From: Streptomyces phaeolivaceus
Lineage (GTDB): Bacteria; Actinomycetota; Actinomycetes; Streptomycetales; Streptomycetaceae
NCBI RefSeq assembly: GCF_009184865.1
Contig: NZ_CP045096.1
Location: forward strand, 6,448,001 to 6,512,000
DNA length: 64,000 nucleotides
Direction: 5' to 3'
A model generated the notes under the pieces. That model saw only the letters and a list, made by a program, of their open reading frames with translations. It did no database searches and was not told where the DNA came from. Every line of letters starts with the position of its first letter. Positions within the stretch are counted from its first letter, which is position 1. Below, in pieces: positions 1 to 7,161 of this stretch. The translations under genes and the position numbers were made by a program.

Positions 1-1
1 C

Positions 2-244
2 CGGTTGGGCAGCTTCCGCTCCGTCGACCTGCTCGGCGGCGCCTGCGACGACACGTTCGTCCTCAAGGAGGTCACCGAGGACCACATCCTCGTCACCAGC
101 ACCGCCGACACCAAGAACAACCCCAAGACCTGCACCAGCAACACCCACGAGGTCACCCTCACCCTCGTGGGCGCGGAACTCGAATACACCGCGGACAACG
201 CGGACGCGGGGGATCCCACGGCGCGCTTGGCGAAGGTGAAGTGA
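2..244 (+). CDS. C-terminal fragment of an unrecognised protein (5' end outside window)
   Basis: The frame is open from the window edge to a TGA at 242-244, about 80 residues. A TTG at position 5 could be read as a start, but the frame continues upstream of it, so this is more likely the tail of a longer protein. The fragment has two cysteines (in GGACDD and KTCTSN), many Thr/Asp/Glu residues, alternating beta-strand-like stretches and no membrane segment. That fits an extracytoplasmic beta-rich domain, such as the outer domain of a receptor kinase or a lipoprotein, but I do not recognise the family. Confidence 0.5.
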   Translation, partial: RLGSFRSVDLLGGACDDTFVLKEVTEDHILVTSTADTKNNPKTCTSNTHEVTLTLVGAELEYTADNADAGDPTARLAKVK

Positions 245-284
245 AGGGGGCGGGTTGTTCGTCCGCGGGTCCGGTGGGGCTGGT

Positions 285-384
285 CGCGCAGTTCCCCGCG
301 CCCCGGAAAAAGCAGGGGCCGCGCCCCGTGCTTTTTCAACGGCCCGCAGGGGCCGTTGCTTTCAGGGGCGCGGGGAACTGCGCG
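285..384. terminator. Nested hairpin element between genes, bounded by inverted copies of the dispersed 20-bp motif
   Basis: The motif ggggcgcggggaactgcgcg lies at 365-384 and its reverse complement at 285-304, so the 100-bp block can fold on itself. Inside are two more perfect hairpins: an AAAAAGCA...TGCTTTTT stem around 306-337 and CAACGGCCC/GGGGCCGTTG at about 339-360. It sits after one plus-strand gene and before another. The T-rich inner stem looks like a bidirectional terminator. Confidence 0.6.
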
Positions 385-440
385 AGAAGCCCCCACCGGA
401 CCCGCAGCCGAACACCCGGCCCCCCACATAGGCTGAGCCC

Positions 441-1193
441 GTGCCCCTCGACCCCTGGCTGATCGCGCTCACCCTCGTCGCCGCCCTCTGGGGAGCAGCC
501 ACAGGCACCCTCCTCCCCCGCCCCGCCTACCGCTTCACGGTCGACGCCGACCAGCCCTGGCATCAGGAGTGCCCGGAGGGCCACCCCCTCACCGGCACCG
601 CGAACGGCTGGCTGGGCCCGGCCCGCTGCCAGGAAACCCCCTCCTGCTCCTACGGCCCCGCCACCCCGACCGTCGCCACCACCACCGCCCTGGTCTGCGC
701 GGCCCTCGCCCTGGCCACCGGCACCCGCCCCGAACTCGCCGTATGGCTGCTCCTCGCCCCCCTCGGCGTACTCCTCACCCTGGTCGACCTCAAGGCACAA
801 CGCCTCCCCGACCCCCTCACCCTCCCCTTCGCCGCGCTGGCCCTCACCCTCCTGGGCGCGGTCGCGTTCGTACCCGAGCACGTGGGCCAGTGGCGCACCG
901 CGTTGTACGGCGCGCTCGCCCTCGGCGGCCTCTACTTCCTCTTCTTCCTCATCAGACCCGCCGCCCTCGGCTTCGGCGACGTGAAGCTGGCCCTCGGCCT
1001 GGGCGCCGTCCTCGGCTGGTACGGCTGGGGCGCCCTGTACCTCGGCACGTTCGCCGGCGCGCTGATCGGCAGCGCGTACACCCTGGTCCTCGCGGCCCGG
1101 GGCCGTGCCGTACGCGGACAGCTGATCGCCCTGGGCCCGTTCATGATCGCGGGCGCGTTCGCGGGACTGCTGCTGGAGGCGTACGCGGCCTGA
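441..1193 (+). CDS. A24-family prepilin peptidase / type IV leader peptidase-like membrane protease
   Basis: This 250-residue polytopic membrane protein carries the two aspartate motifs of A24 peptidases: LVDLKAQRLPD near residue 115 (the D-x5-PD pattern) and GFGDVKL near residue 177 (GxGDxK). These aspartates form the catalytic pair that cuts prepilin-like leader peptides at the cytoplasmic membrane face. About six or seven hydrophobic segments follow a short N-terminal one. The loop at residues 35-70 has only two or three Cys (QECPEG, RCQE, SCSYG), not the full Cys4 zinc loop of long prepilin peptidases. The start is GTG at 441. No pilin genes lie nearby, so its substrate is unknown; Streptomyces genomes carry Tad/Flp-type pilin genes elsewhere. 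Confidence 0.85.
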   Translation: MPLDPWLIALTLVAALWGAATGTLLPRPAYRFTVDADQPWHQECPEGHPLTGTANGWLGPARCQETPSCSYGPATPTVATTTALVCAALALATGTRPELAVWLLLAPLGVLLTLVDLKAQRLPDPLTLPFAALALTLLGAVAFVPEHVGQWRTALYGALALGGLYFLFFLIRPAALGFGDVKLALGLGAVLGWYGWGALYLGTFAGALIGSAYTLVLAARGRAVRGQLIALGPFMIAGAFAGLLLEAYAA

Positions 1194-1268
1194 GCCGCCG
1201 TCGGCCGATCCGATGCCCTGGCGTAGGCTGGCCTGGTCCGTTCGACCCTGAGGAAAGGGACACTCCCG

Positions 1269-2483
1269 GTGACCGAGAAGGCCGAGCTCACGTCTTTTGA
1301 TGTCACAGCCGTTCTCGACCGTGCCGCACAGGGTGGGCGGATCACTCCGGAGGAGGCGCTCGTCCTCTACCGCGACGCCCCGCTGCACGCGCTCGGCTCC
1401 GCCGCCGACGCGGTCCGCAGGCGGCGGTACGCGGGCACGGAGCACATCGCGACGTACATCATCGAGCGGAACATCAACTACACGAACGTGTGCGTCACGG
1501 CGTGCAAGTTCTGCGCGTTCTACGCCCCGCCGAAGGCCAAGGACAAGGGCTGGACGCGCGATCTCGACGACATCCTGCGCCGCTGCGCGGAGACCGTCGA
1601 ACTGGGCGGCACGCAGATCATGTTCCAGGGCGGCCACCACCCGGACTTCGGCGTGGAGTACTACGAGACGCACTTCGCCGCCATCAAGAAGGCCTTCCCG
1701 CAGCTGGTCATCCACTCCCTCGGCGCGTCCGAGGTCGAGCACATGGCCCGGATCTCCAAGGTGGGTGTGGAGGAGGCGATCACGCGGATCCACGCGGCCG
1801 GTCTGGACTCCTTCGCCGGCGCCGGCGCGGAGCTGCTCCCCGCGCGCCCCCGCAAGGCCATCGCCCCGCTGAAGGAGAGCGGCGAGCGCTGGCTGGAGAT
1901 CATGGAGATCGCGCACAAGCTGGGCGTCGAGTCCACCTCCACGATGCTCATGGGCACCGGCGAGACCAACGCCGAGCGCATCGAGCACCTGCGGATGATC
2001 CGTGACGTCCAGGACCGGACGGGCGGCTTCCGGGCCTTCATCCCGTACACCTACCAGCCCGAGAACAACCACCTCAAGGGCCGTACGCAGGCCACGCTCT
2101 TCGAGTATCTGCGCATGATCGCCATCGCCCGGCTCTTCATGGACAACATCGCCCACATCCAGGGCTCGTGGCTCACCACCGGCAAGGAGGTCGGCCAGCT
2201 CTCTCTGCACTACGGCGCGGACGACCTCGGCTCGATCATGCTGGAGGAGAACGTGGTCTCCAGCGCCGGGGCCAAGCACCGCTCCAACCGGCTGGAGATC
2301 ATCGACCTGATCCGCAAGGCGGGCCGCGTCCCTGCCCAGCGAGCCACGACCTACGAGCACCTCCTCGTCCACGACGACCCGGCGAACGACCCTGTCGACG
2401 AGCGCGTCATGTCCCACATCTCGTCCACGGCCATCGAGGGCGGCACGGCCCACCCCGAACTGAAGCTGCTGAACGCCAACTAG
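1269..2483 (+). CDS. mqnC: Cyclic dehypoxanthinyl futalosine synthase (radical SAM), futalosine menaquinone pathway
   Basis: A 404-residue radical SAM enzyme that cyclises dehypoxanthine futalosine in the futalosine route to menaquinone. The [4Fe-4S]/SAM motif is CVTACKFCAF (CxxxCxxC) near residue 75. It is preceded by the family-typical INYTNVC and followed by GGTQIMFQGGHHPDFG and SLGASEVEHMA. The C-terminal half (HIQGSWLTTGKEVGQ, LEENVVSSAGAKHR) matches MqnC rather than MqnE. The start is GTG at 1269, with a GAGGAAAGGGA ribosome site at about 1250-1260. The small gene that follows begins 18 bp after the stop and is probably co-transcribed. Finding mqnC in the same neighbourhood as menG and nuoA-N fits a menaquinone-dependent respiratory chain. 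Confidence 0.95.
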   Translation: MTEKAELTSFDVTAVLDRAAQGGRITPEEALVLYRDAPLHALGSAADAVRRRRYAGTEHIATYIIERNINYTNVCVTACKFCAFYAPPKAKDKGWTRDLDDILRRCAETVELGGTQIMFQGGHHPDFGVEYYETHFAAIKKAFPQLVIHSLGASEVEHMARISKVGVEEAITRIHAAGLDSFAGAGAELLPARPRKAIAPLKESGERWLEIMEIAHKLGVESTSTMLMGTGETNAERIEHLRMIRDVQDRTGGFRAFIPYTYQPENNHLKGRTQATLFEYLRMIAIARLFMDNIAHIQGSWLTTGKEVGQLSLHYGADDLGSIMLEENVVSSAGAKHRSNRLEIIDLIRKAGRVPAQRATTYEHLLVHDDPANDPVDERVMSHISSTAIEGGTAHPELKLLNAN

Positions 2484-2501
2484 CGTCCGACCAGGGTTCA
2501 T

Positions 2502-2954
2502 GTGCTGACGATTCACGCCGCCGACGAGGTCCGGTACGGCTGGGGCGACGACGCGGACCGGGTGAACGCCGGCGCCGTCGCGGTGGACGGCACCCGCGTC
2601 GTGGGCCTGGGCCCGCTGACCGAGGTCCGAGAGCGATTCCCGAACGCCCGGGTACGACACTGGCCCGGAGTCCTGGGCCCCGGCCGCGTGCACGAGGGCC
2701 CCCTCCCGGACGCCCCCTCCCCCCGCGAACGCGTCCACGCGGTGCTCAAGTCGGGCGCGACGGCGGTACTGGAACAGCACACGAACACCCCGGAACTCCG
2801 CTCGGCGGCCGAGCGCAACCACGTGGTGCTCCTGCCCTCGCTGAGTCCCACGCTGATTGTCGAGCAGGGCCGAGCAGACCTGGCGATCTTCGACGAGGCC
2901 GACGTCTGTATGGCCACGGTGTGCGCGGGGCGCCTGGTCCACCGCCGCCGCTAA
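2502..2954 (+). CDS. Barrel-less amidohydrolase-like (imidazolonepropionase-like composite domain) protein
   Basis: A 150-residue protein whose two ends look like the composite beta-sandwich of the amidohydrolase superfamily. The N-terminal part has an AVAVDGTRVVGLGPLTEV stretch followed by a GVLGPGRVHEGPL turn. The C-terminal part ends in RADLAIFDEADVCMATVCAGRLVHRRR-like strands. The metal-binding TIM barrel (HxH, Lys, His, Asp) that normally lies between them is absent, since only about 70 residues separate the two parts. It follows mqnC by 18 bp. Aminofutalosine deaminases of the futalosine pathway belong to this superfamily, so a link to menaquinone synthesis is tempting, but no catalytic residues are visible. 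It could be a scaffold, a binding protein or a reduced relic. GTG start at 2502. Confidence 0.7.
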   Translation: MLTIHAADEVRYGWGDDADRVNAGAVAVDGTRVVGLGPLTEVRERFPNARVRHWPGVLGPGRVHEGPLPDAPSPRERVHAVLKSGATAVLEQHTNTPELRSAAERNHVVLLPSLSPTLIVEQGRADLAIFDEADVCMATVCAGRLVHRRR

Positions 2955-2961
2955 CCCTTGA

Positions 2962-2981
2962 GGGGCGCGGGGAACTGCGCG
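2962..2981 (+). repeat. Copy of the dispersed 20-bp gene-end motif
   Basis: Exact copy of ggggcgcggggaactgcgcg, 7 bp after the stop of the preceding gene. It is followed by GATCAGCCACGGAC, which resembles the sequence after the other copies. It lies in the 3'-3' gap facing the chitinase remnant. Confidence 0.8.
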
Positions 2982-3029
2982 ATCAGCCACGGACAACCCG
3001 TAGCCCGCCGACGACAGAACCACCCCCTC

Positions 3030-3400
3030 TCATCCCGAAAACGCCTCCCCGAACGCCCCGTCCTCCTGATCGACCCCGCTGCACACCGTCAACGCATCCT
3101 CCGCCGACGCCCCCGAATCGCACTCCTGATCCCGGAACGTCGCCCACATGGGAACCCAAGCCACCCCCTTCTCCTCGGCGAACGCCCGCACCCGCGCCGC
3201 GTCCTGAGGCGTGAACGTCTCGTTGTCGACGTCGTTGACACCGAGCATCGAGGTCAACGCCAACGCCCCCCACGCCGTCGACTCACTCGTGCCGAAGATG
3301 TCCATCAGCTGTTCATGCGTCGCCTCGGCCGCCTGCTCCGCGTAGTCGCCCATGTCACCGTCGTACGCGCTGGCGTAGTTCATGGTCATGATGAAACGGC
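3030..3400 (-). pseudogene. 3' remnant of a GH18 chitinase
   Basis: The last ~120 codons of a minus-strand frame read like the C-terminal end of secreted Streptomyces GH18 chitinases. They include IMTMNYASAYDGDMGDYA, WGALALTSMLGVNDVDNE, FTPQDAARVRAFA and MWATFRDQECD...CSGVDQ. The MTMNY piece belongs to the late barrel strand carrying catalytic-site aromatics. The catalytic DxxDxDxE strand, signal peptide and rest of the barrel are missing. Upstream of about 3397 the frame continues only as antisense of the next locus, so the gene has been cut there. No ribosome site precedes the internal ATG at 3391, so this is unlikely to be expressed as a functional enzyme. Confidence 0.75.
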
Positions 3401-3526
3401 CCGCAGCCCCAGGGCGGTGTCGCCCCCGAGGGCATCCCCTCGCGCGCCCCCAGCGGAGTCCCCGGCGGCACCGCGCCCTCCGGCGCCCCCACCGCCGTAC
3501 CGTCCCCGTCCGCGTCCGCCAACTGA
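3393..3526 (+). pseudogene. Pro/Ser/Ala-rich C-terminal tail of a lost gene
   Basis: An open stretch begins just after an in-frame TGA and reads QPQGGVAPEGIPSRAPSG, then VPGGTAPSGAPTAVPSPSAS, ending AN with a TGA at 3524-3526, 17 bp before the next start. The composition (Pro, Ser, Ala, Gly) and placement look like the disordered tail of a secreted or cell-wall protein that once stood upstream of the deacetylase. The body of the gene is gone, and its place is taken by the oppositely oriented chitinase remnant. This marks a deletion junction near 3393-3403. Confidence 0.5.
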
Positions 3527-3543
3527 CGGGAGCGCACCACCTC

Positions 3544-5052
3544 ATGAGCACCACGACACCCGCGCGCCGCGGTCGCCGACGCGCCCCCTCCAAGCTCCAG
3601 CGCGCCACCGGCAAGGCCGCCGCCCTGCAGAAACCCCGGGTCATCCTCGCCCTGCTGCTTCTGCTCGGGCTGACCAGCGTGATGCTGCTCGACGGCTATC
3701 TGCGCGCGGAGGTCGGCGGCGACCAGCGCGTCCGCACCGGGGCCAGCTCCAGCGACGTACCCGACGACATCCTCGACGGCGGGCCCATCCTGACCTTCCG
3801 CAGCGGTGAGGCGCAGACCCGGTCCGTGCCGGACTAGACCATCGCGCTCACCTTCGACGACGGCCCGAACCCGACCTGGACGCCGGAGATCCTCACGGTC
3901 CTCAAGGAGTACGACGTCCCCGCGACCTACTTCGTGGCCGGCTCGATGGCGTCGCGCTACCCGGCCATCGTCGAGGACATGGTCGAGGACGGGCACGAGA
4001 CCGGCATCCACACCTTCACCCACGTCGACCTGTCGTACCAGAGCGACGCCCGGATCACCCGGGAGATGCCCCAGACACAGCTCGCCCTCGCGGGCGCCGC
4101 CGGCATCACCACCACGCTCTTCCGCGCCCCGTACTCCTCCGAGACGGACGCCATGACAACTACAGCTGGCCCGTCTACAAGAAGCTCGGCGAGGAGGGCT
4201 ACACCAGCCGCTTCCAGTCGACACCGACAGCGACGACTGGAAGCGGCCCGGCGTCAAGAAGATCATCAAGTGGGCCACTCCGGAGGACGGCAGGGGCGCC
4301 TCGGTCCTCATGCACGACGCGGGCGGCGACCGCTCCCGGACCGTCAAGGCCCTCGGTACGTACATCGAGAAGATGAAGGCCAAGGGCCACACCTTCACCA
4401 CCGTCAGCGGCGCCCTGCAGCAGGACGACGACGCGGCGAACGGTTCGGCGGACGGTTCGGCCGCCGGTCAGCGGGCGGGTGCCCCCGGCGGCGCCCACGG
4501 GACCGAGGCGCGGGGCGGGACACAGGGTGCGGCACAGGGCGGGGCCGCCGCCGCCGACGGGCAGGGCACCCCGGGCACCTCGGACGCCCAGGCCGCCCAT
4601 CGCACCGCCACCGGGGCCACCCTCTACGAGGGCAGGGCACGATGCAGGCCCTCTGGAAGCACCGCGAGTCCCTGACGGACAGCGGCCCGTCCGGTCGCTT
4701 CGGCCGTGTCGGCATGCCGCTGGTCGTGATCTTCCAGATCATCACCCCGGTCTTCGCCCCGCTGATCGACGTCTTCACCGTCTACGCGATGATCTTCGTC
4801 GACTTCCAGGCGTCCCTGCTGGCCTGGCTGGCGGTCCTCGGCGTCCAACTCGTCTGCGTGGCCTACGCCTTGAAGCTGGACAAGGAGAAGTACCGCTATC
4901 TGCTGATGCTGCCCCTCCAGCAACTCGCCTACCGCCAGATGATGTACCTCGTCCTCATCCACTCCTGCATCACCGCCCTCACAGGAGGCCGCCTGCGCTG
5001 GCAGAAACTGAAGCGCACGGGCGAGGTCGGCACCCCGGCGGGGGCGAGCTGA
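3544..5052 (+). pseudogene. Broken bifunctional polysaccharide deacetylase / GT2 glycosyltransferase
   Basis: Four lesions are visible. The N-terminus (MSTTTPARRG..., one membrane anchor) runs into an in-frame TAG at 3835-3837, immediately before the deacetylase core. That core then reads TIALTFDDGPNP, HTFTHVD and FRAPYSS, the NodB motifs. A one-base loss near 4154 (ATG(G)ACAACTAC) and another near 4218 shift the frame twice, and the reading DAGGDRSRTVKALGTYIEKM is recovered in a third frame. At about 4640 the coding sequence jumps directly from the deacetylase tail to GTMQALWKHRESL and the last membrane helices of a GT2 synthase, so the glycosyltransferase catalytic domain is deleted. Intact homologues are bifunctional membrane enzymes thought to make and deacetylate an envelope glycan. 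It overlaps the next gene by one base (TGATG), so the two were translationally coupled. Confidence 0.85.
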
Positions 5053-6202
5053 TGGGGTCGCACAGGAGCGGGGGTGCCCCCGCGACCGCTGTTGTGGCCG
5101 AGCCCGCCGTGGTCCAGGCGCACGAGAGCACCGAGCCCCAGCCTCGAACCACCGGGCGCGACCGTTACTTCGACACGCTGCGCGCCCTCGCCCTCATCCG
5201 CGTGGTCACCTACCACACCTTCGGCTGGCCCTGGGCCGGCATGGTGTTCCCCTCCATGGGCATCATGTTCGCCCTCGCCGGCACCCTCATGGCGAAGTCC
5301 CTGGAACGCCCCGCCCCCCAGGTGATCAGGAGCCGAGTCCGCCGCCTCCTGCCCCCCTTCTGGTTCTGGGGCCTCTTCGTGGTCACCGCGATGCTGGTCC
5401 ACGGCTGGATGCCCGGCCGGCAGATCGTCTTCTGGGTCGTCCCGCTGGGCGACCCCCGGGCAACGCCTGGGGCGAACAGGCCTGGGAGATCCTCTGGTAC
5501 CCGCGCACCTACCTCTGGTTCGTGCTCCTCTCCCCACCCCTGCTGAGGCTGTTCCGGCCGGCCCCGGTCCCGGTCCTCCTCCTCTCCCTCACCCCCATCC
5601 TGGTCCTCCACTTCCTCTGGGAGCCCCCGGACGACCGCTTCGGCAACGCCCTGACCGACCTGGCCACCTTCCTCTTCTGCTGGATCCTCGGCTTCGCCCA
5701 CCGCGAGGGCGTCCTCGCCCGGCTGAAGCCGTTCGCGGTCACCGCCCTCTCCCTCGCGGCCCTCGGCTTCGGAGCCTGGTACGCCTTCACCCACCAGGAG
5801 GAGACCGGCTCGTACGACCTCGACGACATCCCCCTCGCGCAGGCGTTCTTCTCCGCCGGCTTCGTGACGCTCCTGCTCTACGCGAAGGCGCGCTTCAAGG
5901 TCGACTTCGCCGGACTGACCCGCTTCCGGCGCCTGGACCGGACGGTGACGATCTTCAACTCCCGCGCGGTGACGATCTACCTGTGGCACGAGATCGCCCT
6001 GATCCTCGCCGTCCCGCTGATCGACCGGTTCTGGAACGTCCCCGCGTTCGAGAAGTACCTCCCGCTGGAGAGCCAGTGGTTCATGTTCGGCATCGGCTGG
6101 CTGCTGATCGGTGCCTTCGTCCTGCTCTGCGGCTGGGTGGAGGACGTGGCGGCGAGGAAGAAGCCGAGGCTGCTGACTTGGACGCCGAGGCCGCTGTCGT
6201 AG
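5052..6202 (+). pseudogene. Frameshifted acyltransferase family 3 membrane protein
   Basis: The first ~135 codons from ATG 5052 give RYFDTLRALALIRVVTYHTFGWPW, the N-terminal Arg/His motif of acyltransferase-3 proteins that move acyl groups onto sugars across the membrane. Then come two membrane helices ending at WVVPLGDP. At a C run near 5455-5459 one base is missing. Restoring it continues the protein as GNAWGEQAWEILWYPRTYLWF and eight further helices to the TAG at 6202. As it stands, the first frame ends at 5544-5546. The intact product would be about 383 residues. It formed an operon with the upstream deacetylase/GT2 pseudogene, so the whole glycan-modification unit is dead unless the indels are assembly errors. 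Confidence 0.8.
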
Positions 6203-6262
6203 AAGCCGAGGCTGCTGACTTGGACGCCGAGGCCGCTGTCGTAGAAGCCGAGGCCGCTGCCG
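6161..6262 (+). repeat. 42-bp tandem duplication spanning a stop codon
   Basis: Unit aagccgaggctgctgacttg... occupies 6161-6202 and is repeated exactly at 6203-6244, with a partial third copy from 6245. The acyltransferase stop TAG is the last triplet of unit one. Because 42 is a multiple of three, the frame and the stop are duplicated too. Confidence 0.85.
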
Positions 6263-6319
6263 TGGGCAGTGGGTGGGCCGGACGTGGGTGCGTCCGGCCC
6301 GTACTGCCACAATGGGCCC

Positions 6320-7018
6320 GTGACCCGCGCATCCCTGGACAAGCAGCCGCACGAAGTCGCCTCGATGTTCGACCGAGTGGCGAAACGGTACGACCTGACC
6401 AACGACGTGCTGTCCCTCGGACAGGACCGCCGCTGGCGCAAGGACGTCGCGAAGGCGGTGGACGCCCGGCCCGCGCAGAAGATCCTGGACCTCGCGGCCG
6501 GTACGGGCACCTCCTCGCTGCCCTTCGCGCGGACCGGCGCGTACGTCGTCCCCTGCGACTTCTCCCTCGGCATGCTCCGGGTCGGCAAGGAACGCCACTC
6601 CTGGCTGCCGTTCACCGCCGGCGACGCCACGAAGCTGCCGTTCAAGGACGACACCTTCGACGCGGTGACCATCTCCTTCGGCCTGCGGAACGTGCAGGAC
6701 ACCGACACCGCGCTGCGGGAGCTGTACCGGGTGACCAAGCCCGGTGGGCGCGTCGTGATCTGCGAGTTCTCGCACCCGACGTGGACGCCGTTCCGGACCG
6801 TCTACACCGAGTACCTGATGCGCGCGCTGCCGCCGGTCGCCCGCGCGGTGTCGTCCAACCCGGACGCGTACGTCTATCTCGCCGAGTCCATCCGCGCCTG
6901 GCCCGACCAGGCCGGCCTCGCCGAGCGCCTGCGGAAGGCTGGCTGGGACAAGGTCGCCTGGCGGAACCTCTCGGGCGGGATCGCCGCGCTCCACCGGGGG
7001 TTCAAGGCCCACTCGTAG
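6320..7018 (+). CDS. menG: Demethylmenaquinone methyltransferase
   Basis: SAM-dependent C-methyltransferase of 232 residues that converts demethylmenaquinone to menaquinone. The UbiE/MenG signatures are present: [24 protein letters not shown] near the N-terminus, the SAM-binding [38 protein letters not shown] and [16 protein letters not shown]. The GTG at 6320 is chosen because the product then begins [18 protein letters not shown], the usual family N-terminus; an upstream ATG at 6269 would add an unrelated 17-residue leader. It stands alone between the decayed glycan locus and the zinc-ribbon gene, and works in the same pathway as mqnC upstream. Confidence 0.95.
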   Translation: MTRASLDKQPHEVASMFDRVAKRYDLTNDVLSLGQDRRWRKDVAKAVDARPAQKILDLAAGTGTSSLPFARTGAYVVPCDFSLGMLRVGKERHSWLPFTAGDATKLPFKDDTFDAVTISFGLRNVQDTDTALRELYRVTKPGGRVVICEFSHPTWTPFRTVYTEYLMRALPPVARAVSSNPDAYVYLAESIRAWPDQAGLAERLRKAGWDKVAWRNLSGGIAALHRGFKAHS

Positions 7019-7082
7019 CCGCCAAATCGGCCTGCGAGGTGCGGAGTTCACCCGAACGAGGGGCGCTCGCCGGGTAATCGTG

Positions 7083-7100
7083 TTGACGGGAACCGGTCAA
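7083..7100. promoter_or_regulatory. TTGAC-N8-GTCAA palindrome overlapping a possible -35 box
   Basis: The 18-bp inverted repeat ttgacgggaaccggtcaa contains TTGACG, a good -35 hexamer. A loose -10 (ctaccg/taccgt) lies 18-19 bp further on. It sits 62 bp upstream of the zinc-ribbon gene start, so it could be promoter plus operator for that gene. The cognate regulator is unknown. Confidence 0.4.
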
Positions 7101-7161
7101 CAGAAACTACCGTCCGTTGATACATCGGTACGCGCCGGTGATGTCATACGACGGGGGATCC

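Noticed and set aside
336..3023. A long minus-strand open frame (~895 codons) opposite the prepilin peptidase, mqnC and the following gene
   Set aside because: It is antisense to well-supported genes, has Arg/Gly/Ala/Val-rich composition without domains, and comes from high third-position GC; many such shadow frames exist on both strands.
3544..6202. Treating the indels as simple sequencing errors
   Set aside because: Possible for the C-run at 5455, but the TAG at 3835 and the missing GT2 domain are not explained that way; real decay is the simpler reading.
6269..6319. Upstream ATG (6269) as the menG start
   Set aside because: The extra 17 residues overlap the region expected for the promoter and do not match the family N-terminus, which begins at the GTG at 6320.
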